DNA of 64,000 bases. It comes from Pseudomonas nitroreducens TX1. GTDB lineage: Bacteria > Pseudomonadota > Gammaproteobacteria > Pseudomonadales > Pseudomonadaceae. The stretch covers positions 51,639 to 115,638 of the forward strand of contig NZ_AMZB01000126.1 in the NCBI RefSeq assembly GCF_000313755.1, given 5' to 3'. The notes under the pieces are model-generated. The model did not search any database, was not told where the DNA came from, and worked only from the letters and a program-made list of their open reading frames with translations. Shown here piece by piece: positions 23,740-32,757 of the stretch. A program made the translations under genes and the position numbers. How positions within the stretch are numbered: position 1 is the stretch's first letter; every line of letters begins with the position of its first letter.

Positions 23740-24186
23740 TCAACCGCCCTGCAACATCCCCGGATGGATTCGCTGCGAGAACGGCGTCGAGAGCACCAGC
23801 GAGGTCCTGCTGGTACCGAACTGGGCGAGGCGGTCGATCAGCTCTTCCAACTCCTGGGTGCAACTGACCGCCACCTTGAGCATCACGCAGGCCTCGCCGG
23901 TGATGCGAAAGCAGTCGATGATCTGCGGAATCTCCAGCAGCGGGTCGAGCATGCTCTTGCTGCGGTGGTCGTTCAGGCGCATCTCGATCAGGCACTGGAT
24001 CGAGCGGCCCATCTTCGACAGGTCTACGCTGGCGTGGTAACCGGTGATCACCCCGTCCGCCTCCAGGCGCGCCACCCGGTCGGCCACCGCCGGCGGCGAC
24101 AGGTTGATGCGCCGGGCCAGTTCGGCGAAGGACAGGCGGCCGTCTTCGAGCAGGGCGGCGAGCAGGGCGCGGTCGTATTTGTCCAT
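23740..24186 (-). CDS. Lrp/AsnC family regulator
   Basis: The 148-residue protein has an N-terminal HTH (LSFAELARRINLSPPAVADRVARL) and a C-terminal RAM ligand domain (IIDCFRITGEACVMLKVAVS). It probably senses an amino acid. It is divergent from the EamA transporter gene (152 bases between starts), the usual local regulator arrangement for an amino-acid exporter. Confidence 0.9.
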   Translation of the reverse strand: MDKYDRALLAALLEDGRLSFAELARRINLSPPAVADRVARLEADGVITGYHASVDLSKMGRSIQCLIEMRLNDHRSKSMLDPLLEIPQIIDCFRITGEACVMLKVAVSCTQELEELIDRLAQFGTSRTSLVLSTPFSQRIHPGMLQGG

Positions 24187-24338
24187 GGTCCATCTCCGGT
24201 TTTCTGATTCAACGGAAAGGCGGCTGAAAATCCGTCGAATGAAAAGTGTTATGCCCGTATTGGCGTTGTCTGTGCCTTATCCCGGGCGATTGACCTACAT
24301 AAAATGAAGCGCTCTGACTGCCTTGTCGAGCCCCTCCC

Positions 24339-25241
24339 ATGACTACCCTGCCCATGCCCAGAGCCCGCATTTCACTGACCCTGATCGCCGCCTTCTTCGC
24401 CCTCTACTTCATCTGGGGTTCGACCTATCTGGTGATCCGCATCGGCGTCGAGTCCTGGCCGCCGATGCTGATGGCCGGCTGCCGCTTCATCATCGCCGGG
24501 GCCATCCTGTTCGGCTGGATGCTCTGGCGCGGGGCGCCGCTGCCGACGTTCCGGCAATGCCTGTCGGCGGGCGCCATCGGCATCCTCCTGCTCAGCTGCG
24601 GCAACGGCGGGGTCACGGTGGCCGAACACTGGGGCGTGGCCTCGGGCGTGGCGGCGCTGGCGGTGGCGACCGTGCCGCTGTTCACCCTGGTGTTCGGGCG
24701 CTTCTTCGGCAACCGCACCAATGCGCTGGAGTGGGCCGGCATCGCCCTGGGCCTGTTCGGTATCGTGCTGCTCAACCTCGGCTCGAACCTGCAGGGCAGC
24801 CCGGCGGGCGCGGCGCTGATTCTCTTCGCCGCGGCCACCTGGGCCTTCGGCTCGGTGTGGAGCCGGCGCCTGGATCTGCCCGCCGGCGCCATGGCCAGCG
24901 CAGTGGAGATGCTGGTGGGCGGCGGCGTGCTGCTGCTGGGCAGCTTCCTCAGCGGCGAGCGCATGGAACAGATGCCCACCGCCGCCGGTTGGGGCGCGCT
25001 GGCTTACCTGGTGGTGTTCGGTTCGATCATCGCCTTCAGTGCCTACATGTACCTACTGGCCAATGTGCGCCCGGCGGCGGCGACCAGCTACGCCTACGTC
25101 AACCCGGCAGTGGCGGTGATGCTCGGCGTGGTGTTCGCCGGCGAGCACATCGGCCTGGCGGAGTCCCTGGCGATGGCGGTGATCATCAGCGCCGTGGTGC
25201 TGATCGGCCTGCCGCAGTGGCGGCGCAAGGAAGCCGTCTGA
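24339..25241 (+). CDS. EamA/DMT family exporter
   Basis: The 300-residue protein has ten hydrophobic helices in two EamA repeats, starting with LIAAFFALYFIWGSTYLVIR, the family signature. It exports small metabolites such as amino acids across the inner membrane. An internal ATG six codons later is possible. The divergent Lrp-type regulator is the likely controller. A terminator hairpin lies downstream at 25306. Confidence 0.88.
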   Translation: MTTLPMPRARISLTLIAAFFALYFIWGSTYLVIRIGVESWPPMLMAGCRFIIAGAILFGWMLWRGAPLPTFRQCLSAGAIGILLLSCGNGGVTVAEHWGVASGVAALAVATVPLFTLVFGRFFGNRTNALEWAGIALGLFGIVLLNLGSNLQGSPAGAALILFAAATWAFGSVWSRRLDLPAGAMASAVEMLVGGGVLLLGSFLSGERMEQMPTAAGWGALAYLVVFGSIIAFSAYMYLLANVRPAAATSYAYVNPAVAVMLGVVFAGEHIGLAESLAMAVIISAVVLIGLPQWRRKEAV

Positions 25242-25305
25242 TCCGCGGCATGAGCTAAGCCCGAAAGGTTATTTCGCGCCCTTCGCGCGATTCGCTAGGG
25301 TATGA

Positions 25306-25337
25306 AACGGCCTCCATTCGGGGGCCGTTCTTCTTTC
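25306..25337 (+). terminator. Terminator after EamA gene
   Basis: AACGGCC (25306-25312) pairs with GGCCGTT (25323-25329), extended inward by GC/GU pairs, followed by a T-rich tail (CTTCTTT). Confidence 0.75.
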
Positions 25338-25400
25338 CCTTCAGTACACCCGCGCGCCATACGCCCAGGCCACTGATCCACCCTTCGAGCCGAGGTGTGC

Positions 25401-26303
25401 ATGAGCCTGGTGGTACCGCTTTCCTCTCTGTCCCAACTCTCACCCACCCAGCGCTGGAGCGATGCCCTGCGCGCCTCCAGTCTGCTGGACCTGTCGGTGC
25501 CGCGCGAATATGGCGGGCGCGGTGCCGGCTGGGGCGAGGTGTTGCAGACCCTGCGCGATCTCTCCGAGCGCGACGGCACCCTGGCGCGGTTGTTCGCCCT
25601 GCATCACCTGCAACTGGCCAGCGTGTTGCTGCTGGGCAGCTCCGAGCAGCGCGAGCGCCTGCTGCCGCTCAGCGTGGAGCGCGAATGGCTGTGGGGCGAA
25701 GCGGTGGATCATCAGGAAAGCCGCCTGCTGGCGCGCGAGCATCGGCGCGGCGGTTTCCTGCTGCAGGGCGGGCGCCACGACTGCTTCGGGGCGGAGGCGG
25801 TGGACTGGCTGCTGATCTCGGCGCGCCATGCGCCCAGCGAAGGCCTGCTGATCGCCGCGCTGCCGGCGGACCGTGACGGGCTGGATCGCTTCGAGCCCAA
25901 CGGCGGGGGGCTGCTGCGCTGCCATGAGGTGCGCCTGCATCCGGAAGATATCCTGCAGCCGCCCGGCCTGCCGTGGACGCCCCGTGCGCAGCTGCGCGGC
26001 AGCCTCGCCGGGCTGCTGCAGGCGAACATCGCCCTGGGCCTGGCCGTGCAGGCCTTCGAGAACCTGCCGGCGCGGGCGGCGGCGGGGGAGTTGCAGCGGC
26101 TGTTGGGGCTGGGGCTGCGGCTGTCGGAACAGTCGGCGGTGGCCTTCGAATCGGCCCAGGCGGCGGGCAGCGCCCTGAGCTTCAGCCGCAGCGCGGCGCT
26201 GGCGACCCTGGTGGCGGAAACCGCTGCCGTGGCGCAACACGCGGTGCAGGTTGGCTTGCGCCAGGAAGGCACCCGCGCCCGGTTGCTTGCCGGTGCCACC
26301 TGA
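25401..26303 (+). CDS. Short acyl-CoA-dehydrogenase-like flavoprotein
   Basis: The 300-residue product follows the acyl-CoA dehydrogenase pattern (LDLSVPREYGGRGAGWGEV, then a helical domain, then the mid strand region), but is about 80-100 residues shorter than the usual 380-400. The middle domain is compressed and the C-terminus ends early. Acyl-CoA-dehydrogenase-like monooxygenases of the SfnB/DszC type often sit beside sulfonate genes in Pseudomonas, and tauABCD follows here, so a role in organosulfur use is likely. The catalytic Glu of true dehydrogenases is not identifiable. ATG 25401 has GAGG at 6 bases. Confidence 0.7.
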   Translation: MSLVVPLSSLSQLSPTQRWSDALRASSLLDLSVPREYGGRGAGWGEVLQTLRDLSERDGTLARLFALHHLQLASVLLLGSSEQRERLLPLSVEREWLWGEAVDHQESRLLAREHRRGGFLLQGGRHDCFGAEAVDWLLISARHAPSEGLLIAALPADRDGLDRFEPNGGGLLRCHEVRLHPEDILQPPGLPWTPRAQLRGSLAGLLQANIALGLAVQAFENLPARAAAGELQRLLGLGLRLSEQSAVAFESAQAAGSALSFSRSAALATLVAETAAVAQHAVQVGLRQEGTRARLLAGAT

Positions 26304-26349
26304 GGCGCCGAACCACGCGGCCTGTAGCCGAATCGAGACAAGCGCTGGC

Positions 26350-26410
26350 GCTCATAAGTTAAGAACTAAAAAGTATTTATTCGAAGTTTTTTATATCGGT
26401 AATCTAGCTC
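26350..26410 (+). promoter_or_regulatory. AT-rich tau promoter region
   Basis: A 60-base AT-rich island (TTAAGAACTAAAAAGTATTT and following) stands out in GC-rich DNA about 100-160 bases before tauA. CysB/Cbl-type sulfur-starvation activators bind such islands upstream of tau genes; specific sites are not resolved. Confidence 0.5.
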
Positions 26411-26509
26411 TACCGGACCGCCGGACACCTGTTTCAACCCATCGAATCCCGTCCCGTGGTCCGTCCCCTCTGTGAGGCCGGCACCGCCGTCATCTTCAGA
26501 GGAACCACC

Positions 26510-27529
26510 ATGAACAAGCCTCGTTTCGTACGCCGTGCCCTCGCCGGCGTCGCTGTTGCGGCTGCCCTGTCCTTCCAGGGCGCCGCGTTCGCCGACATCG
26601 TCCTGGGCTACCAGACCGGCATCGACCCGACCAAGGTCCCGCAAGCCGATGGCACCTACGAGAAAGTCATCGGCGAGAAACTCGACTGGCGCCGCTTCAA
26701 CAGCGGCCCGGAAGTGGTCGCCGCCATTGCCTCGGGCGACGTGCAGCTGGGCAACCTCGGTTCCAGCCCGCTGGCCGCCGCCACTTCGCGCGGCCTGCCG
26801 ATCGTCGCCTTCATCGTCTCCGCGCAGATCAACGCCGCCGAGGCCCTGGTGGTGCGTAACGGCAGCAAGATCGAAAAGCCCGAAGACCTCGTCGGCAAGA
26901 CCATTGCCACGCCCTTCGTCTCCACCTCGCACTACAGCCTGCTGGGCGCACTCAAGCACTGGCAGATCGACCCGGCGAAGGTAAAGATCGTCAACCTCAA
27001 CCCCACCGAGATCGCCGCCGCCTGGCGCCGTGGCGACATCGATGGCGCCTTCGTCTGGTCCCCCGCCCTGGGTGAGATCAAGAAGTCCGGCAAGGTGCTG
27101 ACCGACGCCGCCGAAGTGGGCCAGTGGGGCGCACCGACCTTCGAGGTCTGGGTAGCCCGCAAGGACTTTGCCGAGAAGCACCCGGAAATCATCGCCAAGT
27201 TCGCCAAGGTGAGCCTGGATTCCTTCGCCGACTACAACGCCCACAAGGCCCAGTGGACCGCCGATTCCGAGCAGGTGAAGAAGATCGCCAAGCTGACCGG
27301 CGCCGATCCGCAGGACGTGCCTGAACTGCTGGCCGGCTCCGCCTTCCCCGAAGCCCAGGCCCAACTGTCGTCTGCCCTGCTGGGCGGCGGCACCGCCAAG
27401 GACATCGCCGGCACCGCCGCCTTCCTCAAGGAGCAGAAACGCGTGCCGTCGGTGCTCAAGGACTACTCGCCCTACGTCAGCGCCGACTACGTGCGCCAGG
27501 CGGAGAGCGTGCAGGTGGGGCAGCGCTAA
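26510..27529 (+). CDS. tauA: Taurine ABC transporter substrate-binding protein
   Basis: The 339-residue precursor has a signal peptide (to about 27, AAFA|DI) and the SsuA/TauA binding-protein fold: VLGYQTGIDPTKV, the NLGSSPLAAATSRGLPI ligand region and FVSTSHYSLLGALKHW. It binds taurine in the periplasm. ATG 26510 with AGAGG upstream fits the signal peptide; an upstream in-frame start would remove the N-region. It is the first gene of tauABC(D), separated from tauB by 130 bases that contain a REPIN. Confidence 0.92.
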   Translation: MNKPRFVRRALAGVAVAAALSFQGAAFADIVLGYQTGIDPTKVPQADGTYEKVIGEKLDWRRFNSGPEVVAAIASGDVQLGNLGSSPLAAATSRGLPIVAFIVSAQINAAEALVVRNGSKIEKPEDLVGKTIATPFVSTSHYSLLGALKHWQIDPAKVKIVNLNPTEIAAAWRRGDIDGAFVWSPALGEIKKSGKVLTDAAEVGQWGAPTFEVWVARKDFAEKHPEIIAKFAKVSLDSFADYNAHKAQWTADSEQVKKIAKLTGADPQDVPELLAGSAFPEAQAQLSSALLGGGTAKDIAGTAAFLKEQKRVPSVLKDYSPYVSADYVRQAESVQVGQR

Positions 27530-27542
27530 GGGGTTGCTTTTC

Positions 27543-27616
27543 GTAGGAGCGAGCTTGCTCGCGAACACCGGCTGGATCTGAATCTCTAGTCGGTTCGCGA
27601 GCAAGCTCGCTCCTAC
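27543..27616. repeat. REPIN inside the tau operon
   Basis: A complete REPIN (arms at 27543-27566 and 27593-27616) sits between tauA and tauB. In this position it may stabilise the upstream tauA part of the mRNA and raise binding-protein levels over the permease. Confidence 0.85.
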
Positions 27617-27659
27617 GGAGGGCACCACGCATTTCTTCTCACCCTACGGAGGGCAGAAC

Positions 27660-28451
27660 ATGAGCCGTTTGACGGCCGAGGCGGTCAGCCTCACCTTCCA
27701 GCAGCGCGGACGCGAGCGCGTCGTGCTGCAGGACCTCACTCTCAGCCTGGCCAAGGGCGAATCCCTGGTGGTGCTCGGCCCGTCCGGCTGCGGCAAGTCC
27801 AGCCTGCTCAACGTGCTGGCGGGCTTCCAGGCGCCGGACAGCGGCCGCGTGCAGATCGACGGCCGCACCCTCAGCGGCCCCGGCGGCGAGCGCGGCGTGG
27901 TGTTCCAGGACGACGCGCTGATGCCCTGGCTGAGCGCGCTGGACAACGTCGCCCTGGGCCTGCGCATCCGTGGCGTCGGCGCTGCCGAGCGCAGCGCCCG
28001 CGCCCATGAAGTCCTCAAGCTGGTAGGCCTGGGCGAGCACGCGGACTACCGCATCTCGCAACTGTCCGGCGGCCAGCGGCAACGCCTGGGCCTGGCCCGC
28101 GCACTGGCGGTGGAGCCGGACTTCCTGCTGCTCGACGAGCCCTTCGGCGCCCTCGACGCGCTGACCCGCGAGCGCATGCAGGTGCTGACCCTCGACCTGT
28201 GGCGCAAGACCGGCAAGGGCCTGTTCCTGATCACCCACAGCGTCGATGAAGCGCTGTTCCTGGCCACCGACCTGGTGGTGATGGACGGCCCGCCGGCGCG
28301 CATCGTCAAGCGCCTGCCACTGGACTTCGCGCGCCGCTACGCCGCCGGCGAGCCGGTGCGTTCGATCAAGTCCGACCCGGAATTCGCGCGTCTGCGCCAA
28401 CTGCTGCTGGATGAGTTCCTTGAGGAACCGGAGGCCGAGCATGCCCACTGA
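27660..28451 (+). CDS. tauB: Taurine ABC transporter ATP-binding protein
   Basis: The 263-residue ATPase has Walker A (GPSGCGKSS), Q-loop (VFQDDALMPW), signature LSGGQRQRLGLARAL, Walker B FLLLDEPFGALD and H-loop TH. It energises taurine import. The gene follows a REPIN and overlaps tauC by 11 bases. Confidence 0.93.
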   Translation: MSRLTAEAVSLTFQQRGRERVVLQDLTLSLAKGESLVVLGPSGCGKSSLLNVLAGFQAPDSGRVQIDGRTLSGPGGERGVVFQDDALMPWLSALDNVALGLRIRGVGAAERSARAHEVLKLVGLGEHADYRISQLSGGQRQRLGLARALAVEPDFLLLDEPFGALDALTRERMQVLTLDLWRKTGKGLFLITHSVDEALFLATDLVVMDGPPARIVKRLPLDFARRYAAGEPVRSIKSDPEFARLRQLLLDEFLEEPEAEHAH

Positions 28452-29259
28452 TACCCTCGCCGCCAAACTTCCGGCCGCCGCGCCGCAATCCCGCAGTGTG
28501 CCGCGCGACTACCGACGCTGGGCCGCCGCCGGCAGCGTCGGCGGAATCTTCCTGCTCTGGTGGCTGGCCACGCACCTGGGCTGGGTCGACACCCTGTTCC
28601 TGCCGGCACCGGAGCAACTGGTGGAAGCCTTCCAGCGCCTGCTTGCCGAGGGCTACGTCGATGCATCGCTCTGGCAGCACATCGGCACCAGCCTGCTGCG
28701 TGTGCTGCTGGCGCTGGGCGCGGCGGTGCTGACGGCGATTCCGCTGGGCATCCTGATGGGCCTCAACCCGCTGGTGGGCGCAGCCTTCGATCCGCTGGTG
28801 GAGTTCTACCGCCCGGTGCCGCCGCTGGCCTACCTGCCGCTGATCGTCATCTGGTTCGGCATCGGCGAGCTGTCCAAGGTGCTGCTGATCTACCTCGCGC
28901 TGTTCGCCCCGCTGCTGATCGCCACCGCCGCCGGCGTGCGCCGTGTGGACAAGTCGCGCATCCAGGCCGTGCGCTGCCTGGGCGCCAACCGGCTGCAAGT
29001 GGTGCGCCACGTGATCCTGCCCAGCGCCCTGCCGGAGGTCCTCACCGGCCTGCGCATTGCCCTGGGCGTGGGCTGGTCGACTCTGGTCGCCGCCGAGCTG
29101 ATCGCCGCCAACCGTGGCCTGGGCTTCATGGTGCAGTCCGCCGCGCAGTTTCTCGCCACCGATGTCGTGGTGCTGGGGATCCTGCTGATCGCCGCCATCG
29201 CGCTGGGCTTCGAGCTTGGGCTGCGCTGGCTGCAGAAGCGATTTGCTTCCTGGGAGTGA
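28441..29259 (+). CDS. tauC: Taurine ABC transporter permease
   Basis: ATG 28441 overlaps the end of tauB. The 272-residue permease has a cytoplasmic start, about six membrane helices and the EAA loop DKSRIQAVRCLGANRLQVVR contacting TauB. It forms the inner-membrane channel for taurine or related sulfonates. Confidence 0.92.
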   Translation: MPTDTLAAKLPAAAPQSRSVPRDYRRWAAAGSVGGIFLLWWLATHLGWVDTLFLPAPEQLVEAFQRLLAEGYVDASLWQHIGTSLLRVLLALGAAVLTAIPLGILMGLNPLVGAAFDPLVEFYRPVPPLAYLPLIVIWFGIGELSKVLLIYLALFAPLLIATAAGVRRVDKSRIQAVRCLGANRLQVVRHVILPSALPEVLTGLRIALGVGWSTLVAAELIAANRGLGFMVQSAAQFLATDVVVLGILLIAAIALGFELGLRWLQKRFASWE

Positions 29260-29296
29260 CGCTCTGCCGGGCGGGGTAAAAGCCCCTCTCCCTAAT

Positions 29297-29318
29297 CCTC
29301 TCCCGCAAGCGGGAGAGG
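29297..29318. repeat. CTCTCCC-type palindrome, possible tauABC terminator
   Basis: CCTCTCCCGC (29297-29306) and its perfect complement (29309-29318) form a 10-bp stem with a two-base loop. A related CCCTCTCCC element follows near 29408-29460. These belong to a dispersed repeat family also seen at 42.2 and 50.1 kb and separate tauC from tauD. Confidence 0.7.
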
Positions 29319-29496
29319 GGACTGTCCTGAGGGGCTTCGATACCTCCGCCTCATGGATGAGTCTGCGCGGCTGAAGGGGTTGACCGTCCTTTGCGAATAC
29401 ACCGAACAAGCCCCCTCTCCCTTCAGGGGGGGACGCCTAGTCAGAAGGTTGGGGAGAGGGCGCCTTTCCCCGTGAACCTCACGAGAGAACACGAAC

Positions 29497-30333
29497 ATGA
29501 CCACCCTGAGCATCGAACCCATCAGCCCGGCCCTCGGCGCCATCGTTTCCGGCGTGCGTCTGGCCGACCCGCTGGACGACGCGGCGCAGCGCCAGATCGA
29601 GCAGGCCCTGCTCGACCATCACGTGCTGTTCTTCCGCGACCAGCCGCTGACGCCGACCCAGCAGGCAAACTTCGCCACGCGCTTCGGCGACCTGCATATC
29701 CATCCGATCTACCCCAGCTCGCCCGAACAGCGCGAGGTCATCGTCCTCGACACCGCCGTCACCGACGTGCGCGACAACGCCATCTGGCACACCGATGTGA
29801 CCTTCCTGGAAACCCCGGCGCTGGGCGCCGTGCTGGCTGCCAAACAGCTGCCGCCCTACGGTGGCGACACCCTGTGGGCCAGCGGCATCGCGGCTTTCGA
29901 GGCGCTGTCGAAACCGCTGCAGCGGTTGCTCGACGGACTCACCGCGACCCACGACATCAGCAAGTCCTTCCCCCAGGAACGCTTCGGCGCCACCGATGCC
30001 GACCTCGCGCGATTGGAGGAAGCTCGCAAGAAGAATCCGCCGCGCAGCCATCCGGTGATCCGTACCCACCCGGTCACCGGGCGCAAGGCGCTGTTCGTCA
30101 GCGATGGCTTCACCACTCGTATCAACGAGCTGGAGCCGGCGGAAAGCCGCGCCATCCTCGACCTGCTGTTCGCCCACTTCAGCCGCCCGGAATTCACCGT
30201 GCGCTGGCGTTGGAGGGAGAACGACGTGGCCTTCTGGGACAACCGCGTGACCCAGCACTATGCGGTGGACGACTACCGCCCGCAGCGGCGGGTGATGCAC
30301 CGGGCGACGATCCTGGGCGACAAGCCGTTCTGA
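29497..30333 (+). CDS. tauD: Taurine dioxygenase
   Basis: TauD uses Fe(II), O2 and 2-oxoglutarate to hydroxylate taurine, releasing sulfite. The HxD of the iron site is HTDVTF (His98, Asp100), the distal His is His254 in [10 protein letters not shown] and the 2-oxoglutarate Arg is about 264-265. The length of 278 residues is normal. It lies 237 bases after tauC, separated by CTCTCCC repeats, but is clearly part of the same pathway. Confidence 0.93.
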   Translation: MTTLSIEPISPALGAIVSGVRLADPLDDAAQRQIEQALLDHHVLFFRDQPLTPTQQANFATRFGDLHIHPIYPSSPEQREVIVLDTAVTDVRDNAIWHTDVTFLETPALGAVLAAKQLPPYGGDTLWASGIAAFEALSKPLQRLLDGLTATHDISKSFPQERFGATDADLARLEEARKKNPPRSHPVIRTHPVTGRKALFVSDGFTTRINELEPAESRAILDLLFAHFSRPEFTVRWRWRENDVAFWDNRVTQHYAVDDYRPQRRVMHRATILGDKPF

Positions 30334-30350
30334 CTTGATGGGCGGCACCT

Positions 30351-30421
30351 GTAGGACGCATAACCCGGAACGGGTTATCCGCCGCCGGGGCGGATAACGC
30401 CATAGGCGTTATGCGCCCTAC
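30351..30421. repeat. GTAGG...CATAAC palindromic repeat
   Basis: GTAGGACGCATAAC at the left and GTTATGCGCCCTAC at the right flank nested palindromes (AACCCGGAACGGGTT and GTTATCCGCC/GGCGGATAAC). It is a second REP family, distinct from the GTAGGAGCG type. It lies in a 326-base gene-free gap. Confidence 0.75.
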
Positions 30422-30432
30422 GGAATTTTTGT

Positions 30433-30509
30433 GTAGGCGCGAGCTTGCTCGCGAAGCGCATAACGCCCAACCCGTCGGGGAATCCGTTCGCGAGCAAGCT
30501 CGCTCCTAC
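30433..30509. repeat. REPIN (slightly diverged)
   Basis: GTAGGCGCGAGCTTGCTCGC (one change from consensus) begins at 30433 and the inverse arm ends at 30509, 12 bases after the previous repeat. Confidence 0.85.
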
Positions 30510-30659
30510 AAGGCGGCAACAGCCTGGAATATCCCGTCATCCCCGTGACTTGCGGCAACAAAGCCGCACCGCAGACCGCATTCGTCGCCATTCTAGGTCG
30601 CGGCGGATGGCTCACTGTCCTACGCTTTGGCAGTTCCGCTTTATGAAGAGACTGCCTAC

Positions 30660-32699
30660 ATGCAAGAAAGGATTCCCGACGAGTCCAACCTCGCCGAGCT
30701 GACGGTTCGCGGCCTGATTCTCGGCGCGCTGATCACCGTGGTGTTCACCGCTTCCAACGTGTACCTCGGCCTCAAGGTCGGCCTGACCTTCGCATCGTCG
30801 ATCCCCGCGGCGGTCATCTCCATGGCCGTGCTGCGCTACTTCTCCGGCTCCAACATCCTCGAGAACAACATGGTGCAGACCCAGGCTTCGGCCGCCGGCA
30901 CCCTGTCCTCGATCATCTTCATCCTGCCCGGCCTCTTGATGATCGGCTACTGGAGCGGCTTCCCGTTCTGGCAGACCGCGGCGATCTGCTCCATCGGCGG
31001 CATCCTCGGCGTGCTGTACACCATTCCGCTGCGCCGGGTGATGGTGGTGCAGAGCAACTTGCCGTACCCCGAAGGCGTGGCGGCGGCGGAAATCCTGCGC
31101 GTCGGCAGCCAGGACGAAGAGGAAGAGAAGGCCGGCAAGCCCGCGAAAGCCGGTGGCCCGGGCCTGCGCGACATCCTCGCCGGTGGTGTGGTCGCCGCCG
31201 CCTTCAGCCTGCTCAGCAGCGGTTTCAAGGTGCTCGCCGAAGGCTTCAGCTTCTGGCTCACCGCCGGGCAAGCGGCGTTCCGCCTGTCCACCGGCTTCTC
31301 CCTGGCGCTGGTGGGTGCCGGTTACCTGATGGGCATCACCGCCGGCATCGCCATCCTGATCGGCGTGGTCATCGCCTGGGGCGTGGCGGTGCCGCTGCTC
31401 TCGGTCAACAGCGTGCTGGCCGCCGGGCAGAGCCTGCCGGAGCTGGCAAACAAGCTTTGGAGCAGCCAGGTGCGCTTCCTCGGCGCCGGCACCATCGGTA
31501 TCGCCGCACTGTGGACCTTGGCCACTCTGTTCAAACCCATGGTGCAGGGCGTCTGGTCATCGCTCAGCGCCGTCAGCGGCCGTGGTGAAAGCAGCGACCT
31601 GCGCACCGAGCAGGACCTGTCGGCGAAGTGGATCGTCACCATTGCCGGCGTTCTCTTGCTGGCGCTGTTCGTGGTGTTCTCCTATTTCCTCGGTGAGGCC
31701 GCGCCGGACCTCCATGGCTTCGGCTTCTGGGGCCTGGTGGCGGTCTGCGTGATCTTTGCTTTCTTCTTCGGCTTCCTGATCGCCGCCGCCTGCGGCTACA
31801 TGGCCGGCCTGGTCGGTTCGTCGAGCAGCCCGATCTCCGGTATCGGCATCATCGCGGTGATCCTGGTGTCGCTGCTGATCCTGGGCGTCGGCTCGCTGGA
31901 GGCCGGCTTCCTCGACCAGCAGGGCGGCAAGCTGGCCATCGCCCTGGCGTTGTTCACCACCTCGGTGGTGATCGCCATCGCGGCGATTTCCAACGACAAC
32001 CTGCAGGACCTGAAGACCGGCTACCTGGTCGGCGCGACCCCGTGGCGCCAGCAGCTGGCGCTGATCGTCGGCTGCCTGGTGGGCGCCCTGGTGATCCCGC
32101 CGGTGCTGGAGTTGCTGTTCAACGCCTATGGCTTCACCGGTGCGCTGCCGCGCGAGGGCATGGACCCGAACGCCGCGCTGGCCGCACCGCAGGCGACGCT
32201 GATGACGGCGATTGCCAGTGGGATTTTCCACAACGCGCTGAACTGGAACATGATCCTGATCGGCGTGGCGCTGGGGATCGCGCTGATCCTCGTGGACGTG
32301 CTGCTGCGCCGCACCGGCAAGGCCAGCCTGCCGGTACTGGCAGTCGGCCTGGGCATCTACCTGCCGCCGACAATCGGCATGACCCTGGTGGTTGGCGCGG
32401 TGATCGGCTGGCTGCTGGAAACCGCCCTGGCCAAGCGCGCGGCGGCGGCTGGCAAGGATGTGGAGAAGTTCTCCGACGAGCCCAGGCGCCGGGGCGTGCT
32501 GCTGGCTTCCGGCCTGATTGTCGGCGAGAGCCTGATGGGCATCCTGCTCGCCGCCATCATCGGCGCCACCGGTTCCGCTACGCCTTTGGCACTGGTCGGC
32601 GAATCTTTCGAGGACACCGCGCAGTGGCTGGGGCTGGTGGTGTTCGTGGCAATCTGCGTGCTGTTCTACCGCAAGGTGCTGACCGGCACCCGCGCCTGA
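30660..32699 (+). CDS. OPT family oligopeptide transporter
   Basis: The 679-residue protein has about 15-16 membrane helices. It begins with NLAELTVRGLILGALITVVF and contains the OPT signatures TASNVYLGLKVGLTF, SIPAAVISMAVLRYF and NNMVQTQASAAGTLSS. It imports oligopeptides or metal chelates with protons. ATG 30660 is preferred over TTG 30627. It is followed by a strong terminator. Confidence 0.9.
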   Translation: MQERIPDESNLAELTVRGLILGALITVVFTASNVYLGLKVGLTFASSIPAAVISMAVLRYFSGSNILENNMVQTQASAAGTLSSIIFILPGLLMIGYWSGFPFWQTAAICSIGGILGVLYTIPLRRVMVVQSNLPYPEGVAAAEILRVGSQDEEEEKAGKPAKAGGPGLRDILAGGVVAAAFSLLSSGFKVLAEGFSFWLTAGQAAFRLSTGFSLALVGAGYLMGITAGIAILIGVVIAWGVAVPLLSVNSVLAAGQSLPELANKLWSSQVRFLGAGTIGIAALWTLATLFKPMVQGVWSSLSAVSGRGESSDLRTEQDLSAKWIVTIAGVLLLALFVVFSYFLGEAAPDLHGFGFWGLVAVCVIFAFFFGFLIAAACGYMAGLVGSSSSPISGIGIIAVILVSLLILGVGSLEAGFLDQQGGKLAIALALFTTSVVIAIAAISNDNLQDLKTGYLVGATPWRQQLALIVGCLVGALVIPPVLELLFNAYGFTGALPREGMDPNAALAAPQATLMTAIASGIFHNALNWNMILIGVALGIALILVDVLLRRTGKASLPVLAVGLGIYLPPTIGMTLVVGAVIGWLLETALAKRAAAAGKDVEKFSDEPRRRGVLLASGLIVGESLMGILLAAIIGATGSATPLALVGESFEDTAQWLGLVVFVAICVLFYRKVLTGTRA

Positions 32700-32714
32700 T
32701 CCCTGGCCGTGATG

Positions 32715-32744
32715 CGAAAAAGGCGCCTGCGGGCGCCTTTTTCG
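32715..32744. terminator. Bidirectional terminator
   Basis: CGAAAAAGGCGCC (32715-32727) pairs with GGCGCCTTTTTCG (32732-32744) around a 4-base loop; it serves the OPT gene and the convergent BCCT gene. Confidence 0.92.
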
Positions 32745-32757
32745 TGGGGGTACGGGC

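Noticed and set aside
30433..30509. Insertion sequence ends
   Set aside because: The palindromes are REP/REPIN type without a transposase gene or target duplication.
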